Positions 19,681 through 31,990 of a stretch of 64,000 bases of DNA are shown in pieces; positions within the stretch are counted from its first letter, which is position 1, and the number at the start of each line of letters is the position of its first letter. The translations under genes and the position numbers were made by a program. This DNA is from Tetmemena sp. SeJ-2015. Lineage: Eukaryota > Ciliophora > Spirotrichea > Sporadotrichida > Oxytrichidae. The notes beneath the pieces were generated by a model, which was given only the letters and a program-made list of their open reading frames with translations, did not search any database and had not been told where the DNA came from. The stretch is taken from contig JAJKFJ010021883.1 of assembly GCA_027382625.1 (NCBI GenBank), positions 124,001-188,000 on the forward strand, given 5' to 3'.

Positions 19681-21754
19681 TGAGAAGCTTGCAAATTTTC
19701 TCCAAAGTTATACCTATTGCAATTCTTTTAGCATTATTACCCATAGCTTCAGAAGCCTATAAAGTAGCAATACTTAGTGACATTCATTTGCAACCATTTT
19801 ATGATGCCTGGCTTGACGCTTCAGTGTATTGCTGTACTACTGTAGATCCATAAAAAGAAAATGTTTAATTAAGATATTTCTTTATTTATTAATGTTTCAA
19901 ATACTTATGCTCCTTTAGGAAGAGTGCTGTGTGATGCTCCTGATCTCCTTGTTTAAACTTTTTTCAAAAAGTTAAACCAGACAGAAGGGAAAATTGATGC
20001 CCTAATGATTACTGGTGATATGGTTGGGCACTCTCTCTCAATTGAGACAAATTATGGGTAGTCAATTGAATTAAATAGATTAATAAAAGTCCTTTAAAAT
20101 TTAATAGTTAGAGTTTCTCCCAGAATCTGTTGCTAACTATAATCTAAATTAGGAAATATAGGATTTCACCTTACCTAGCTTTATATTTATGCGGGACCTA
20201 TCACCAACTAGGATTCCTTATTTTTCAAAAATGCATCTATTGCTCCATCTGTTGCTTGAATACAATATTTATCCTGCTAATCATTTCCTCTAATGAATAA
20301 GCTCTTTATGATAAGGTTGATTTTCTCTAGATTGGAGTTTTTATATATTCTTTAATTATTTAATATAATGATGATATACAAATTCCAGGTTGCCACCAAT
20401 TGATAATCAGGTTTCCTCTAATGAAAATCTTCTGTTTTTAATTTTATATATCTTACCCCTGATTTTTCCTTCTTATTTTATTATAATAGGATGATCCCCT
20501 CCTCTATTCTTTGTTGAAATAAGTCCACTCGAACATAGCCTCATATGCAGCCTACTACTTACCAAATACTTTGATTTTACCAACTCTAGGAAATAATGAC
20601 TATCGCGTTCATTATTAATCGCCCTATGAAAGTGACAAAGATGAATTCTACGGTTTTATTTTTGAACAATACTTCAAGAATCACCCTCACAATTCTCAAT
20701 TAGAAAATCTACAGGAAATTCAGAGCTCCTTCATGAATGGAGGTTACTATAGCGTTGAACTTGTGGATAATATAACTTTTCTTGGAATTAACACTCTATT
20801 ATATAACTCAAAAAATAATCCCGCAAACTAGGGTTGCCAACAGGCTGATCAAATGATTTGGTTTGAGGAGTAATTTATTGATGCAAATCCTAGCAGAAAA
20901 TTCATTATTTCTAACCACATCTATCCTGGCTCTAAAATTGAAAGCTTAATGCTTAAATAACTTTGGCATTCATTTTATAAAGATGAAATAGTATAATTTT
21001 TTTTTTCACTTATTTATTCTAACTACACATTTGAATTCACATCCCTGATGAAAGAGTATCGAGACCAGATCTTATTAGAAATTTCGGGCCACGATCATGT
21101 TGCTGATTTGAGGTATAATTTAGGATCCGATGTATAAGTAACCAAACGCTTAAATCATTTTTCTTATTAAATCGAGGTTTTACAAAGGGCAATAATAATA
21201 ATTTAGGCCAATAAGATTACAGTTTCCACAATCTCTTAATCGCACCCGGTGTGACCTCTGCCACTGCACAAAACCCTGGCTATACGACTTTTGATCTTGA
21301 CTCAGACTCCTAGCAAGCTCTAAATTTGTCAATGACTTTCTTGCCAATAGAATAGACATACAACATGACTCAAGTGCCAAGTGATGTCGCAGATTTGCCT
21401 TGGAGAGTTTTCAGTTTCTCTGAGTTTGGAGTTTAAGACTTATCTATCTCTTCAATCTAGCAGCTCCAGCAAAAGTTTAGTAAGGATAAGCTAGACACTC
21501 AACTCTGGAAATATCTAGCACTCAAAGGTGGGCTATGATCCTTCGATCCCTTCAGAAATGGAAAAGACTCTCAAACTTCACAGAGATGTCGTCGGAATCA
21601 TTGATCAAAACGGTAACACCTAAACTTCTAATAAAATATTTCACAATTTTAATTCCACTCCTCTTTTTATAGGTACAAATGTCAGATGTACAAAAGTCTA
21701 GGCAACTAGGATTTCGTCGATTGCATGAATAATCATAAGCCTTCGGCACATTGA
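19681..21754 (+). CDS. Acid-sphingomyelinase-like calcineurin-type phosphoesterase, secreted/lysosomal
   Basis: Metallophosphoesterase of the ASM-like family, which cleaves phosphodiesters in an acidic or extracellular compartment. ATG 19681 starts a clear signal peptide (MRSLQIFSKVIPIAILLALL), then KVAILSDIHLQPFYDAW (metal site 1). Further family blocks: CDAPDLL, ITGDMVGHSLSIE, GNNDYRVHYQSPYE, IISNHIYPGSK and EISGHDHVADLRYN. The C-terminal block ends with TGA 21752-21754. The third motif is GNND where the family has GNHD/E, so a catalytic/metal-binding His appears replaced by Asn. An AT-rich interruption of about 450 bp (roughly 20065-20515) separates IETNYG from DDPLLYSLLKQV and is probably an IES; shorter ones lie near 19860 and 20990. 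Converges with the RUS gene. Confidence 0.85.
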
Positions 21755-21844
21755 TTTTATCACATCAATATCTTAGAAAATCTTAATTTGCAAAAATTTT
21801 GAATTAAATTTACTCTGCCAGTCAATCAAGATGAAGTTACTTAC

Positions 21845-23660
21845 TCATTAAATTTAATTAGATTCTTCAGAAGATTGCTCATATTTTCCTAAGCTATATC
21901 TATTTTTCTTAGAATCTAAGTAGATGTATTACAGGCTCCAACCATTTTGTTCTAGCTTCTCTTTAAATTAGTCAAAATCAACATTTTCAAAAATTCTTTC
22001 AGCCATCTTGCCTGCTTATTCCACAGCTTTGTGTTCACTAATCTTTTATAAAAATAAATAAATGAGATTCATTAACCTATTGGTCTAAAATTCTTGCAAA
22101 ATAATAGGACTTTAGAACATCTTCAGTCTAAGCATCTCTATGTAGGTAAATGTGAATTCTGTGATCTCTATTATTGTTCATATACTTCTTGTATGAAAGA
22201 GGCAACGCATTTTATAAGGAGAGCTTACATTTCTCATATAGTCCTCCCTTTATGTTAGACTTTTTCTCTTTTAGGTCCTCTACGAAATACACAAAATTCC
22301 TTTGGTTGTCTTTTTAGATCTATTCATAAAAGCTTGTTTAGGAATCATTTGAAATCATATTCAAATTTCTGCTAATTGGAACCTGCCCATACTGAATATA
22401 TTTGCAAACCTATCTATTCATGAACTTAGGCAAATAAAAGGCCTCAAGAAAATAAGTTAATTAAAAAAGATGATTTATGCGCTCTGCTGTTTCAACTTTC
22501 CCACTTTTTAGGAATTCATCGAAAAGAAGCTTAGATCGTTGATTATTCAGGTAAACTTCATCTATCACTTTCGCCGATAGATATGACGTAGCAATGTTAA
22601 AGAAAGTCAAGGTGAAGAAGACAGGATAAAGCTAAGAAACTTATTAAATGTCAATCACTTTTGAAAGCCAAAGTCCCACAGCTCCGCCCACTAAAGTAGT
22701 GGCTGTAAATTAAGATACATTCTTCCCTGAAATATCTCCGATGTTATTATTCTTGGAAAGCTGCATATTGATGCTTGCTCTTGATGCTGCAGCAAGGAGG
22801 AAGCAAATGTTCTTGCTGACGTTAGCAAGGGCTGCCAATAGCAAGAAGTGTGAAGGAAAAGATAGAGTCAAGATTTCGATGTACATCGCTAAATTTAGAG
22901 CAACAATAGCCATAAATCTCCACTTTTTAATGTCTTCATCAAAGTTTCGTCCATACCTACTCGCAAAAAGGATTCCTCCAAACTACCCTAAGCCATCTTT
23001 TAGCACCCAAGTGTATGCTGCAGCTGCTAAGTTTGCTTACGTCATTGTGCTTTTAAAAATTTTAAATTATATCTTCCAATAGAGACAAACAAAACCTATG
23101 TGCTCAGGAAACCCATAGCAGTGTATAAAAACGCACTTGCATTACTGTATATTGTGAATTTTAAGTAGCATGGTGCAACTGTATGTGGGTAACCTGCTGG
23201 CAGAAAAGTTTCGAACATCCCTTGTCTAATATCCTTAGAAAATTTCCCATATGAAGTTTCTTTCTATTCTCTATACTCGTTTTTAACTTTGCCCGTTACT
23301 TAATCTAGCTCTATGATTGATGGTTTAATTAAATATGTCCTAAATTAATTTCGCATCTTTGTCATTTGCAAAACAATTAATTATTAAGTTGTCATTTGCA
23401 TGCTTTTCTTCTCTATAAAATGATTACATAAATAATTATGTTTGCTTACATCATTTTTTCCTATCTCTATTTCTTTTAAGTTCCAAATGCAAAATTTTTG
23501 CTTTTTATTAAGCAGTTCATATGTAAGCTAGTTTATCTTGCCCATTGGAATTTCTAGCTATTCTTAGTATTCTACAAAAGCCACTTGTGTTAAGACTAGA
23601 GAGTGATCTCTTGGTTGAATGTTTTAAATAGTTTACGTTTGCTCAGCATGATTAAATATT
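21845..23660 (-). CDS. RUS/DUF647 family membrane protein
   Basis: Homolog of the root-UV-B-sensitive (RUS, DUF647) family, found across eukaryotes; molecular role poorly known. Family landmarks are in order: FETFLPAGYPHTVAPCYLKF, FLYTAMGFLSTQVLFVSIG, AAAYTWVLKDGLGQFGGIL, WRFMAIVALNLAMYIEILTL, FLLLAALANVSKNICFLLAA and ASINMQLSKNNNIGDISGKN. The tail ends YSLGKYEQSSEESN..-TGA (21847-21845). The start is not fixed; the frame runs back to about 23660. A 30-bp IES with a 12-bp pointer lies at 23371-23400, with a GTAAGC...TTATAG intron just upstream. Another break lies near 23040-23090. Length (about 520 aa) is normal for the family. Confidence 0.88.
23371..23400 (-). other. IES, 30 bp, pointer TTGTCATTTGCA (12 bp)
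   Basis: TTGTCATTTGCA lies at 23359-23370 and 23389-23400, flanking 18 bp of AT-rich DNA. Excision is frame-neutral and leaves SMQMTKMRN leading into YLIKPSIIEL of the RUS protein. Confidence 0.85.
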
Positions 23661-23720
23661 TAAATTTGCTTAACCTTAATGAATCAGTCTATCTCAAACA
23701 TAAAATACATTAAATCACAG

Positions 23721-24308
23721 ATGAACTTAGGTCGAAAGAAGATAGAAATCAAAATTGGGGCAAATAGCGTCAAGGATTACTTAAATTATAGTAGAATTCA
23801 TTAGGCAGAGTAGCAAACCAAATCTAAGGATCAGAATGGTATTAAACCAAATATATCTGAAACCATAAGTTAAATTGAGATAAGAGGCTTAGATTCAAAT
23901 GAGTATGAGGAATTCATGCTATTAGAATTCCAAGGGGGTTTTGAATACTCTGACCCTAAATCAGATATTGATGCGCTAGGCAATTTAGAACTCGGCACAT
24001 TACAAACATTTTAAAACTAAAAACTTATGAAGGCATCAGGTATAGGCAGCATCATCTAAAATTAATCAAAAGGTAGTAGAGTTATCGATTAACTATTCTA
24101 ATTTGAATTTCAACATCAAATTCTAAAAGGGAAGCTTATTGATCTATAGAAGCCAATGATTCTAACTGAAAGATTTACTTCTGGCTGTAAAGATAACTAA
24201 AAGATAGAATACAAAATAGTTGGAGTGATCAGAAAGAAAATTCAATTTTTGGAAAGACCAACAGTAAACAAAGAAAAAGCAGCACTCTTTAAAAAGCAAA
24301 TTACTTGA
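23721..24308 (+). CDS. CTF8: Ctf8, subunit of the alternative clamp loader (Ctf18-RFC)
   Basis: Small subunit that pairs with Dcc1 and Ctf18 for PCNA loading and sister-chromatid cohesion. The 195-codon frame is continuous from ATG 23721 to TGA 24306-24308, with TAA/TAG as Gln. Family features: an N-terminal LLEFQGGFEYSDP segment and a C-terminal GKLIDLQKPMILTERF, then YKIVGVIRKKIQFLERPTV, matching the G-L-KP...Y-V-I-KK-F-RP core of Ctf8. No IES was needed, so the germline copy appears to be a single MDS. It is divergent from the RUS gene and upstream of the adaptin gene. The middle is longer than in yeast or animals. Confidence 0.85.
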
Positions 24309-24457
24309 AAAATGTGAACATAATTAGTAATGATTTTATCAGATTTCCTATTTTAAATGTCTTTAATTTATTAAAAATTAAACTAAATTTATAAAGATAA
24401 TTTTACAATTCAAATTACTAAGTATAATTTAAATCTAAATCTTATTGCAGTGTAAAG

Positions 24458-27400
24458 ATGAGTTCAAATTAGCAGAGACCGCAAAGGGTCATGAGAGGAC
24501 TAGCTTTGTTTATTGGAGATATCAGAAATTGCCAAAACAAGGAGCAAGAAGAAAAGTCAGTTTTCAGAGAGATGGCAAAAATTAGAGGAAAGTTTCAAAA
24601 TTGAGCACTGAATTTCACTTTTATTTACACTTTCTGGCTATGACAGAATGAAATACACTTGGAAACTTATTTACATGTACATCCTAGGATATGATGTTGA
24701 TTTTGGGCATGAGGAGGCTCTTAACCTCATTAATGCTGCTAAGATTAGTGAGAAATGTACAGGGTATATCGCCTCTGGTATCATGCTCAATGAAAAGTCT
24801 GATCAAAGGATATTAATATTTATATTTGACAGAGTGATTAATGCTATCAAGGTAGATCTTACTTGCGGTAATCAAATTTGTGAAGCACTTGCTCTTGCAA
24901 CAGTGGGAAACATCGGTTCAGCAGAGTTAGCTTAGCATCTTGATGAGATTGTTATGCACAAAGCCTTGAGTGACGATAGAACCATTCCCAAGCAAGTTAG
25001 GAAAAGAGCCCTTCTTGTTCTTCTCTCATTTCTTAAAAGACACAGAGGTTCCTATAACTAGGAGAAATGGCTGAGAGGGTTCAAATTCTTATGCTCTTAA
25101 GATGACCTCGGAGTTTTAATGTCTTCTTATTCCTTGATTCAAGGTACCATTTAAATTATGGGAAGACAAGGATTTGAAGAACTTGTCGGTCCTCTGATTG
25201 AAAAAATCTTCAGCCTTAACGGAGGAGGAAGTAGCAACTCAAGCAACTAAGGTTACTACTAAATTATAAATTGAGTTTAAGATTTCCCATAATTTAATAC
25301 CTTCTTTATTACCAGACCCTTTGCCCATGGATCTAGATTAAGATACTCAAATTGCTGCAATCTTTCCCAGCTCCATCAGATCAAAATCTCAGTTTATATT
25401 CCCATTATATAAATCTGTTAACCAAGATTAATGAGGTCTTGCTTTAGATTGTTCACAAGACTGAGGTAACTAAGAACGTAAATAAGAACAATTCTGATCA
25501 TTCCATACTCTTTGAAGCCTTTAATTTGGCTATTCATTATAAGCAATTTGCCTTTGAGACTTTAAGAAAAGATCTTGCTACTCTTCTTGGCAAGTTTATC
25601 AGTGTCAAAGAACCTAATATAAGATATCTAGCTCTAGAAACTATGGCAAAACTCACTAGTGGTGGGATGAATAGCAGTCTCGACATTAAGGTCAAAGAAC
25701 ACTTGCCTACCATCATTTCGAGTTTAAGAGATCAAGATATCTCCATTAGAAGAAGAGCTCTTTTAATTTTTCTCTAGATCTTATGTTCAACATTTGCGAC
25801 TAAAGTTCAGCTGGAGAGGTTGTAAATGAGATGTTAGATTATTTACAAGAGAACGATTATGAATTACAGGAAGAAATCGTGCTTAAAATTGCCATCTTGG
25901 CTGAGAAATTTGCTGAGAATCTAAACTGGTATATAGATGTAATTATCAAGTTGATAGAGTTCGCTGGAGATTATGTAGGCGAGGATATATGGTATAGAGT
26001 TGCCTAGATAATCACAGGCTTTGGCGAAGCTGAGCCAAACATAACTCTGCAAAGATACGCAGCCTTGAAAATGTTTGACATTTTGTAAATGCCCTCTCTT
26101 CATGAAACTATGGTGAAAGTGGGTGCTTTCGTCCTCTCCGAATTCGGAGCATCAATCGCAGAGCTTCCAGGCAAATCTCTTCAAAAGCAGTATCAAATCA
26201 TTAACAAGCATTTCTATTCCTTGTCACCTTCCTCAAGAGGTATGCTTCTCACTGCTTACATGAAAATGTTGAAGAACTGTCCTCAGCTCAAATAGCCAAT
26301 TGTCAATCTGCTTGAATCTTACAGAGATTATTGGGATGAAGATATTCAGCAGAGAGCTTGTGAATACCTATAGATGCTAGAGTTAAGTGATGAGGTAGGG
26401 GAAGAAGCCAGAAATCTAATGATAGAGGCGCTAGAAGTTATGCCAAACTTTAATGACTCCCTCTAGACCAACAGTATCTTGAATAGAAGAATCATGAAGC
26501 TTAAAGTTGAGAAAGGATTCAATATCAATAGTGAGGAAACTGAAAAGAAGTTAAAGCAAGGACTCAATCAGTTTGAAACAAATACTCATGTTTCGAGTGC
26601 ATTGAGTTAGAATAATCCATCTGTTCTCAGTGGAATGGGAAAGTTCTATTTTATTTTAATAAATTGGCTCAGATCAAAGGAGAGAAGAATCCGAAGCAAA
26701 TGATGCAAGCAGAATACTAGAAACACTACCACTGCTCAATCATTTGCTCAGCCTTAAGCTTAAGTAGGAAATCTTCTAGATATCGATGACTTGTTAGGAA
26801 CTGGACCGTCTTAAAAGCAAGAGACCATAGGATATTATTTCAGAAATCAATGAGCTTTCCCCTCATAGCCTTTTCTTATATTTTGGATGGGGCATCAGGC
26901 GGAGTTGTTTCATCAGATATCATGAATCACAGATTTTATCAAGCTCATGCTGACAGATTCAGTCCACATTAAACAGTTAAAATTGGAAACTAAACCTTAG
27001 ATCTAAATGGAATAACTAATCCTTAGCAGTGGAAAGCCTTGCTGCCTTTCAGCATGAAATATTATTTTTAAAGAGGGAGTGCTCTACCAAGATGATAAAT
27101 TAACTGTCACTGCTTAGTGCTAAACCATGAAATACCTCCTCAGACTTCTGCTTAGTTTTGATACTTCCTCAAGTGGCTAAGGCCAAATAGCTGATTTGAT
27201 ATTTTTATTTACAGACAAGATTACCTACCTAACAATTTGCAGAATCAATTGATTTGTAATGCTCACCAGTGAAGTATTCTCCAGATGGTACATCTCCAGC
27301 GCAGGTGATTGTAATGGTGATGCTTAAAAACACCCTTCAAGTTAGTCCCTCTATGAAGATACAATACAAACTTGATTTTTATTGCTAGCGGGGAAGGATT

Positions 27401-27901
27401 CTAGACTGAGTTCAGACTTCCAATTTTGATGAATAGGTTCACCGAGATAGTAGAAATGCCCTCTTCTGAGGTATTTATCAAAACTTGGGATGACATCACT
27501 CACAACAGACCGACTTCTTTCTAGAAGCTTGATGTGATATTCAAAAATCCCGCTCCTTCACATGTTCCTTAAACAGAAGTCCTTAAGAAGACTGCTAACT
27601 TCTTTATCAATGGAATGATAGCTAATATTTCATTATGAAAATGAACCTGAAAGTATTCTAGGAGAGTGACTGGGTGCTAAGAGCAGTTGGTCAAGTCAAT
27701 TTCAAACCTCCTTCTTAAGAAGGCTTCCCTTCAAATCCAAACGAAATGCAGAAGGCTATTATTGCCCCAGTAATGATAGAAGCTGAATTCTTCAAGGAAG
27801 ACTTGTCAGAGTTCAAGGTAAGCTTTAGAAGCAGCGACGCTAAGTAGGTTGCTGCTCCTCTTATCAATTTCCTTAAATTCTTTATGCAGCCAAACAGCTG
27901 A
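24458..27901 (+). CDS. AP-2 alpha-adaptin-like clathrin adaptor large subunit
   Basis: Large subunit of a clathrin adaptor that recruits cargo and clathrin at the plasma membrane. The N-terminus is diagnostic: [30 protein letters not shown], then [20 protein letters not shown]. Armadillo-like repeats follow ([52 protein letters not shown]). The C-terminal appendage (from about 26900) carries [16 protein letters not shown] and PFSMKYYF segments and ends FFMQPNS-TGA at 27899-27901. Interruptions occur near 24600, 25250, 25790, 26650, 27070 and 27220; I could not resolve their pointers with confidence. Start ATG 24458 puts a short MSSNQQRPQRV extension before the conserved MRGL, which could itself be the start. 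Confidence 0.88.
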
Positions 27902-27993
27902 TTAATTATCATATCACAGTTAAATTGCGAATAGTTCTAGTATAAATCGTAGAAAATTAAGAGGTAGTAAATATAAATAGCAATAAAAGTAAA

Positions 27994-28600
27994 ATGAGAC
28001 CCCTGACAGAAGACGAGACTAAAACTTTCTTCAATAAGCTAGCTAAATTCCTCGGCTCGAACATCAAGTTCCTTATTGACCGTGAAGATGGTGACTTCGT
28101 TTTCAGACTTCTTTATTATAATTTCTAAATTTTGATTTTCATCACAATAAGGTATTCTACCTGGATGCTAATCTCCTGAAAATCGCTTCTCACGTTGGAA
28201 GAGATGAACTGATCTCAGCTGGAACCATCTTCGGAAAGTTTACTAAGACTGGAAAGTTCAAGTTGCAAATTACTTGCTTGGACTATCTTGCCAAGTACGC
28301 AAAATACAAGATTTGGGTTAAGCCCAACGGAGAACAGACCTTCTTATATGGAAATCACGTTCTGAAGGGTCATCTCGCAAGAATCACTGAGAATACCCCT
28401 GCTAACCATGGAGTAGTTTTTAAGTTTTAGTTGTATTCAGCATTAGTGACATCCCACTAGGATTCGGAATATTATTCTCATATTTTTCTTTAATGTGCAT
28501 GAAAACTACAGCATAGTGCAGAGATTTGGACCCTACTCATGTGGTAGTGATTAACTAAGCAGATGTGGGAGAATATCTCAGAAGCGAGGAGGAAATTTGA
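27994..28600 (+). CDS. NIP7: NIP7, 60S ribosome biogenesis factor
   Basis: Nucleolar protein with a PUA domain, needed for 27S pre-rRNA processing. It matches the family end to end: MRPLTEDETKTFFNKLAKFL, SNIKFLIDREDGDFVFRL, NKVFYLDANLLKIASHVGRD, TIFGKFTKTGKFKLQIT, YAKYKIWVKPNGEQTFLYGN, ARITENTPANHGVVVFS, SDIPLGFGMCMKTTAQCRD, DPTHVVVINQADVGEYLR. Stop TGA 28598-28600. Three short IESs interrupt it (28112-28140, 28419-28432, 28471-28494). After excision the protein is about 180 residues, the usual length. This is one of the cleanest demonstrations of pointer-flanked IESs in the window. Confidence 0.95.
28112..28140 (+). other. IES, 29 bp, pointer TTC
   Basis: TTC lies at 28109-28111 and 28138-28140. 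Excision gives FVFRLHHNKVFYLDANLL, matching NIP7. Confidence 0.85.
28419..28432 (+). other. IES, 14 bp, pointer TAGTT
   Basis: TAGTT lies at 28414-28418 and 28428-28432. Excision gives ANHGVVVFSISDIPLGFG, matching NIP7. Confidence 0.88.
28471..28494 (+). other. IES, 24 bp, pointer AAT
   Basis: AAT lies at 28468-28470 and 28492-28494. Excision gives PLGFGMCMKTTAQCRDLDP, matching NIP7. Confidence 0.8.
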
Positions 28601-28764
28601 AACTCTATAAGAAGCATATAAGCTGAAGATGGATCACAATTTTTCTTCTTGAAATGTGAAACCTAATTAAGAACATCAATTTTGATTATTTTTTTGTCTC
28701 TGAAATCATAAAGTACTATTTAAAGCTTAATTTGCAATAAAGAAAATTAATTAAGACCTTAAAA

Positions 28765-30934
28765 ATGTAACTAAGAGCAAAATTAAATCATACCTTCGGA
28801 ATTTTAGAGAACCTGAATACTTTTCTCGGGAGAAAATTTTGAAAATCTCAGTGAATTAAACTTTCTTCTCAGAAAGATATCCAAAGTCCTTTTAAAGCAC
28901 AGAGATTCTTTAACCTCAGCCAAAGATATTTAATTTAAAGATCCTTTTCACAGTTTGATCATAATGATAGATAATCTATACAAAAAACTCATTATGAAAT
29001 ACTTAATGTGCCTTAAAACGCAAATGTGGACTAAATTAAAGAGGCATTTAGAAAACTTGCATTGATCTATCATCCTGATACGAATTAGTCAGACAACAAG
29101 AATATGCAAGAAATGTTCCTCAAAATTAAAGAAGCATATGAAATATTAAGCAATCCGCAAACTAAGTTGAAGTACGATTAGCATATTTCAAATGCAGAGG
29201 CACCTTATACTAGCTATAAAGGAGAGCCGTCATCTCAAAATTTTAAGATAGTTTAGGTAATTTTTAAATGACACCCAGAGGTAATAGCGCACAAAAGAAG
29301 AGGAGGAGCAAATGAGGATAGAGAGAGAGAAGTAGTTCAATCGCATCAGACAATCTATTTAAGCGGGTATTGATAAAGAAAGACTCAAGAAATAGTTTAA
29401 ACTGTTGCTATTTTTATATTTTCAGAAATAGAGAGAAATAGAATAACAGGAATTAGAAAAACAGAAGAGGTTCTAAGAGCGGGAGCGTATGAGGGAGGAA
29501 TTCAGACAATACTAGCAATAGATAATTAAAGAAAAAGAGATGGAATTTGATATCAAGATGAAAGAATTTACAGAAGAATTCATTCGAGTGAGAAGAGGAG
29601 CTAGTTTCATAGATGAAATTGTTTCAATAATTTGTGTCTCATTTAAATTAGGTGATAAAATGCTGAGTTAGAAAACGAAAGACAATCTATTTTAAAAAAG
29701 AAAGCATAGTAAGAGGAAAGACAGAAGGAGATATACTTTTGCTTAAAGTTCAAATAAATTTATCCTTTGTTAAAATTTTAGAACTCAATTACATGAAGGA
29801 GTATGAGCTGCGCATTAAAGAGCAGCAATATCAAAAAACTCATTCCGAAAACTCTTCTTAATTATAATTTTCTTCTTCTAAGGAAATGAGAGAGCGAGAG
29901 CTTAAATTAAGTAAGATTGGAAAAGATAGCAAGAGTATGAAAGGAACAAGCGAAGACGCTTTAAAATTAGAAAAGCAAAGATAAAACCAATCTGAGAGTG
30001 TAAAGGCTAACATTGATAGAATAGCTGCCCAATAATTTCATTAACCTACAAGCTCTACTAATTAAAGTCCCAGTCCCAAAATTTGTTAATTTTTTTTTAA
30101 AAATAGAAATTAACAACAGCATAAAGCAAACAGACGCTAACCATCCTAATGCAAATTTAGAAGAGCCAGTTGTGGCAGATCCTGATACTTTACAAAAATT
30201 CTTGAATAATTAAAAAAAGGATCCTACAATCAATATATTAGGACAAAGTATTTCTTATCCTAAAGACTTAGAAGACAAAACATATGTCAAATTTGCAGTA
30301 ATCGCAGCATCTCTAATTTGCAGTCTGATATATTTATCATCTGAATTTAAGTTTTAAACCTTAAGTATTATAGTTTACTGTATCAGTTCTATCAAAACAG
30401 ATAAAAGAATTTAGAAAAACTTAAGCAAATAACTGAAGAGGAAATAGTTTTAGACCAGTAAGTTAAATAGAAATATCATTCAAATAATATTTCTTGAATT
30501 TTTTAAATATCTGGAAATGTTTTTGAAAGCAGAGAAGGAGAAGTTACAAAAATCTGAACACGATTAAATGAAGACACATGTTTTAATTCCCTAAAAGCCA
30601 GCACCAAAAGATCCAGAGTGGCTTGTTAAAAAATAACTTAATCAAGAACTATCGCCTCTTGAGACTGAAGAGTATTATAAATTCCTTCAAGAACAAGAAT
30701 AGTATTTATTTATGCTTATTAAGATATTAGAGAGATCTGGAATGGAAAGCTATTCAAGAGTATTCCAACTCAAGAGATGCTTATAAGGATTATTTAAAAG
30801 TATCACAATCTGAAACTCTACTGTCTGAAGAGTTTCTAAAACTGCAGAGGCTACAATTAGAGTGCATTCTTCGGAGTTTAGCAAGAATGCGGAAACATTC
30901 ATCCCTTTCAGATTTGGAGCGAGAATGTGAGTGA
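28765..30934 (+). CDS. J-domain co-chaperone with a membrane segment, probably mitochondrial
   Basis: Recruits and stimulates an Hsp70. The J domain reads THYEILNVPQNANVDQIKEA, FRKLALIYHPDTNQ (HPD motif present) and MFLKIKEAYEILSNPQTKLK. Before it lies an Arg/Phe-rich, acid-free stretch (FKAQRFFNLSQRYLIQRSF) that looks like a mitochondrial presequence. After it come a long charged coiled-coil region (EREKQFNRIRQSIQAG; QERERMREEFRQYQQQQ), a hydrophobic segment (TYVKFAVIAASLICSLIYL), and a charged C-terminus ending DLERECE-TGA (30932-30934). The IES at 30703-30730 is resolved; others near 29400, 29600 and 29760 are not. The start (ATG 28765) is a guess. The last part (from about 30540) could in principle be a separate small gene. 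Confidence 0.75.
30703..30730 (+). other. IES, 28 bp, pointer TAG
   Basis: TAG lies at 30700-30702 and 30728-30730. Excision joins KFLQEQE-Q to RDLEWKAIQEYSNSRD and corrects the frame. Confidence 0.75.
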
Positions 30935-30965
30935 GAAAGATGCCTAACCATTAATCTAAAAACTC

Positions 30966-31990
30966 ATGGACAACTACAACTTTTAAATATCCACACTTAC
31001 TCATTAATTTAACCTTCCTTTATTCTCTTACATAGGAAGATCTAGAATAAGCATGAACACTTTCTACTAAGCGAAATATGGGATTTTTACTTGCTATGAC
31101 ATTAGTGCAAAAATAGGAGCAGCAGATTTCAATCCTGAATATATAATGTATTGGGAGAGATCCAGAAAGTAAGATTAAGATGCCGTTTATGGAATTAATT
31201 TAGGAAAGCTAAATAGACGTGGTACATGGCTATCGCTTATGCTATGACAACAGGATCAATCAGATGGAAGGACTTAGAACCTTATAAGAGAGATTTCAAA
31301 AAGACTTCAAGGTTCAGAGATTACTTGAAGGCGAACCCCGACCATGAGAGATTAGCAAGAACTGAGAGGCTGCAAAAGTTGAATGAGGATAATGATTATC
31401 TTGATAGCGTAGATGATCAGCTCCTTTTAGAAGAATTCCAGAAAAATGTTGAGAATTATCATTCTCAGTATTTATCCTATATTTATTAAGAACTTATACA
31501 AGAAGGTAGAGTTTTACAGAAAGCAAGAGAAAAGTATCTATAAAATTCCACAAGAGCTCTAACATCTCATTGAAGAGTAGGATTCATAAATTCTTAAAGA
31601 TAAGATCAGGAAATTTGTAGCTGATTAATTCTAGTTAACTCAAGAAGAGATATAACAATTAGAAGAAAAAGCGGCCAGGCCAAAGAGAAAGAGATTTCCT
31701 AAAAGATAGCAGAAAATGAGAGTGGGATAAATCTAGAGCTAGTCAGAAAAAATATAGCAAAGGCTTTTGCAACTCATAACGTTGAAGCATTCTCTAAAAA
31801 GATACTGTTGAAAAGACAAAGTGAAATTTTATTTTCTAGCTTTCACCTGATTAAGTTTAGTTAAACTTTATGAAGCATCATAACTTCAAGACTGATTTCA
31901 GCGTTAGTATAAATGGACTAAATAGGATATTAAAATGCATAATAAAATTATTATTTTAACCATATATCGAAGAATAAGATTTGGAGTAAA
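30966..31990 (+). CDS. Unrecognised basic protein, multi-MDS
   Basis: I do not recognise a family. Coding is evident from MNTFYQAKYGIFTCYDIS, AADFNPEYIMYWERSRK, GSIRWKDLEPYKRDFKK, NPDHERLARTERLQKLNED and LLLEEFQKNVENYHSQY. A second frame follows with KVEFYRKQEKSIYKIPQEL and EEKAARPKRKRFPKRQQK. A third follows with ESGINLELVRKNIAKAF. Frame changes near 31225, 31480 and 31715 imply IESs. Charged and mostly helical, without a signal peptide or membrane helix. Start ATG 30966 and the end near 31990 are uncertain. It lies between the J-domain gene and the PP2C gene on the same strand. Confidence 0.55.

Noticed and set aside
22741..23082. 113-residue plus-strand ORF
   Set aside because: It is the reverse complement of the RUS/DUF647 gene, whose minus-strand frame shows family motifs.
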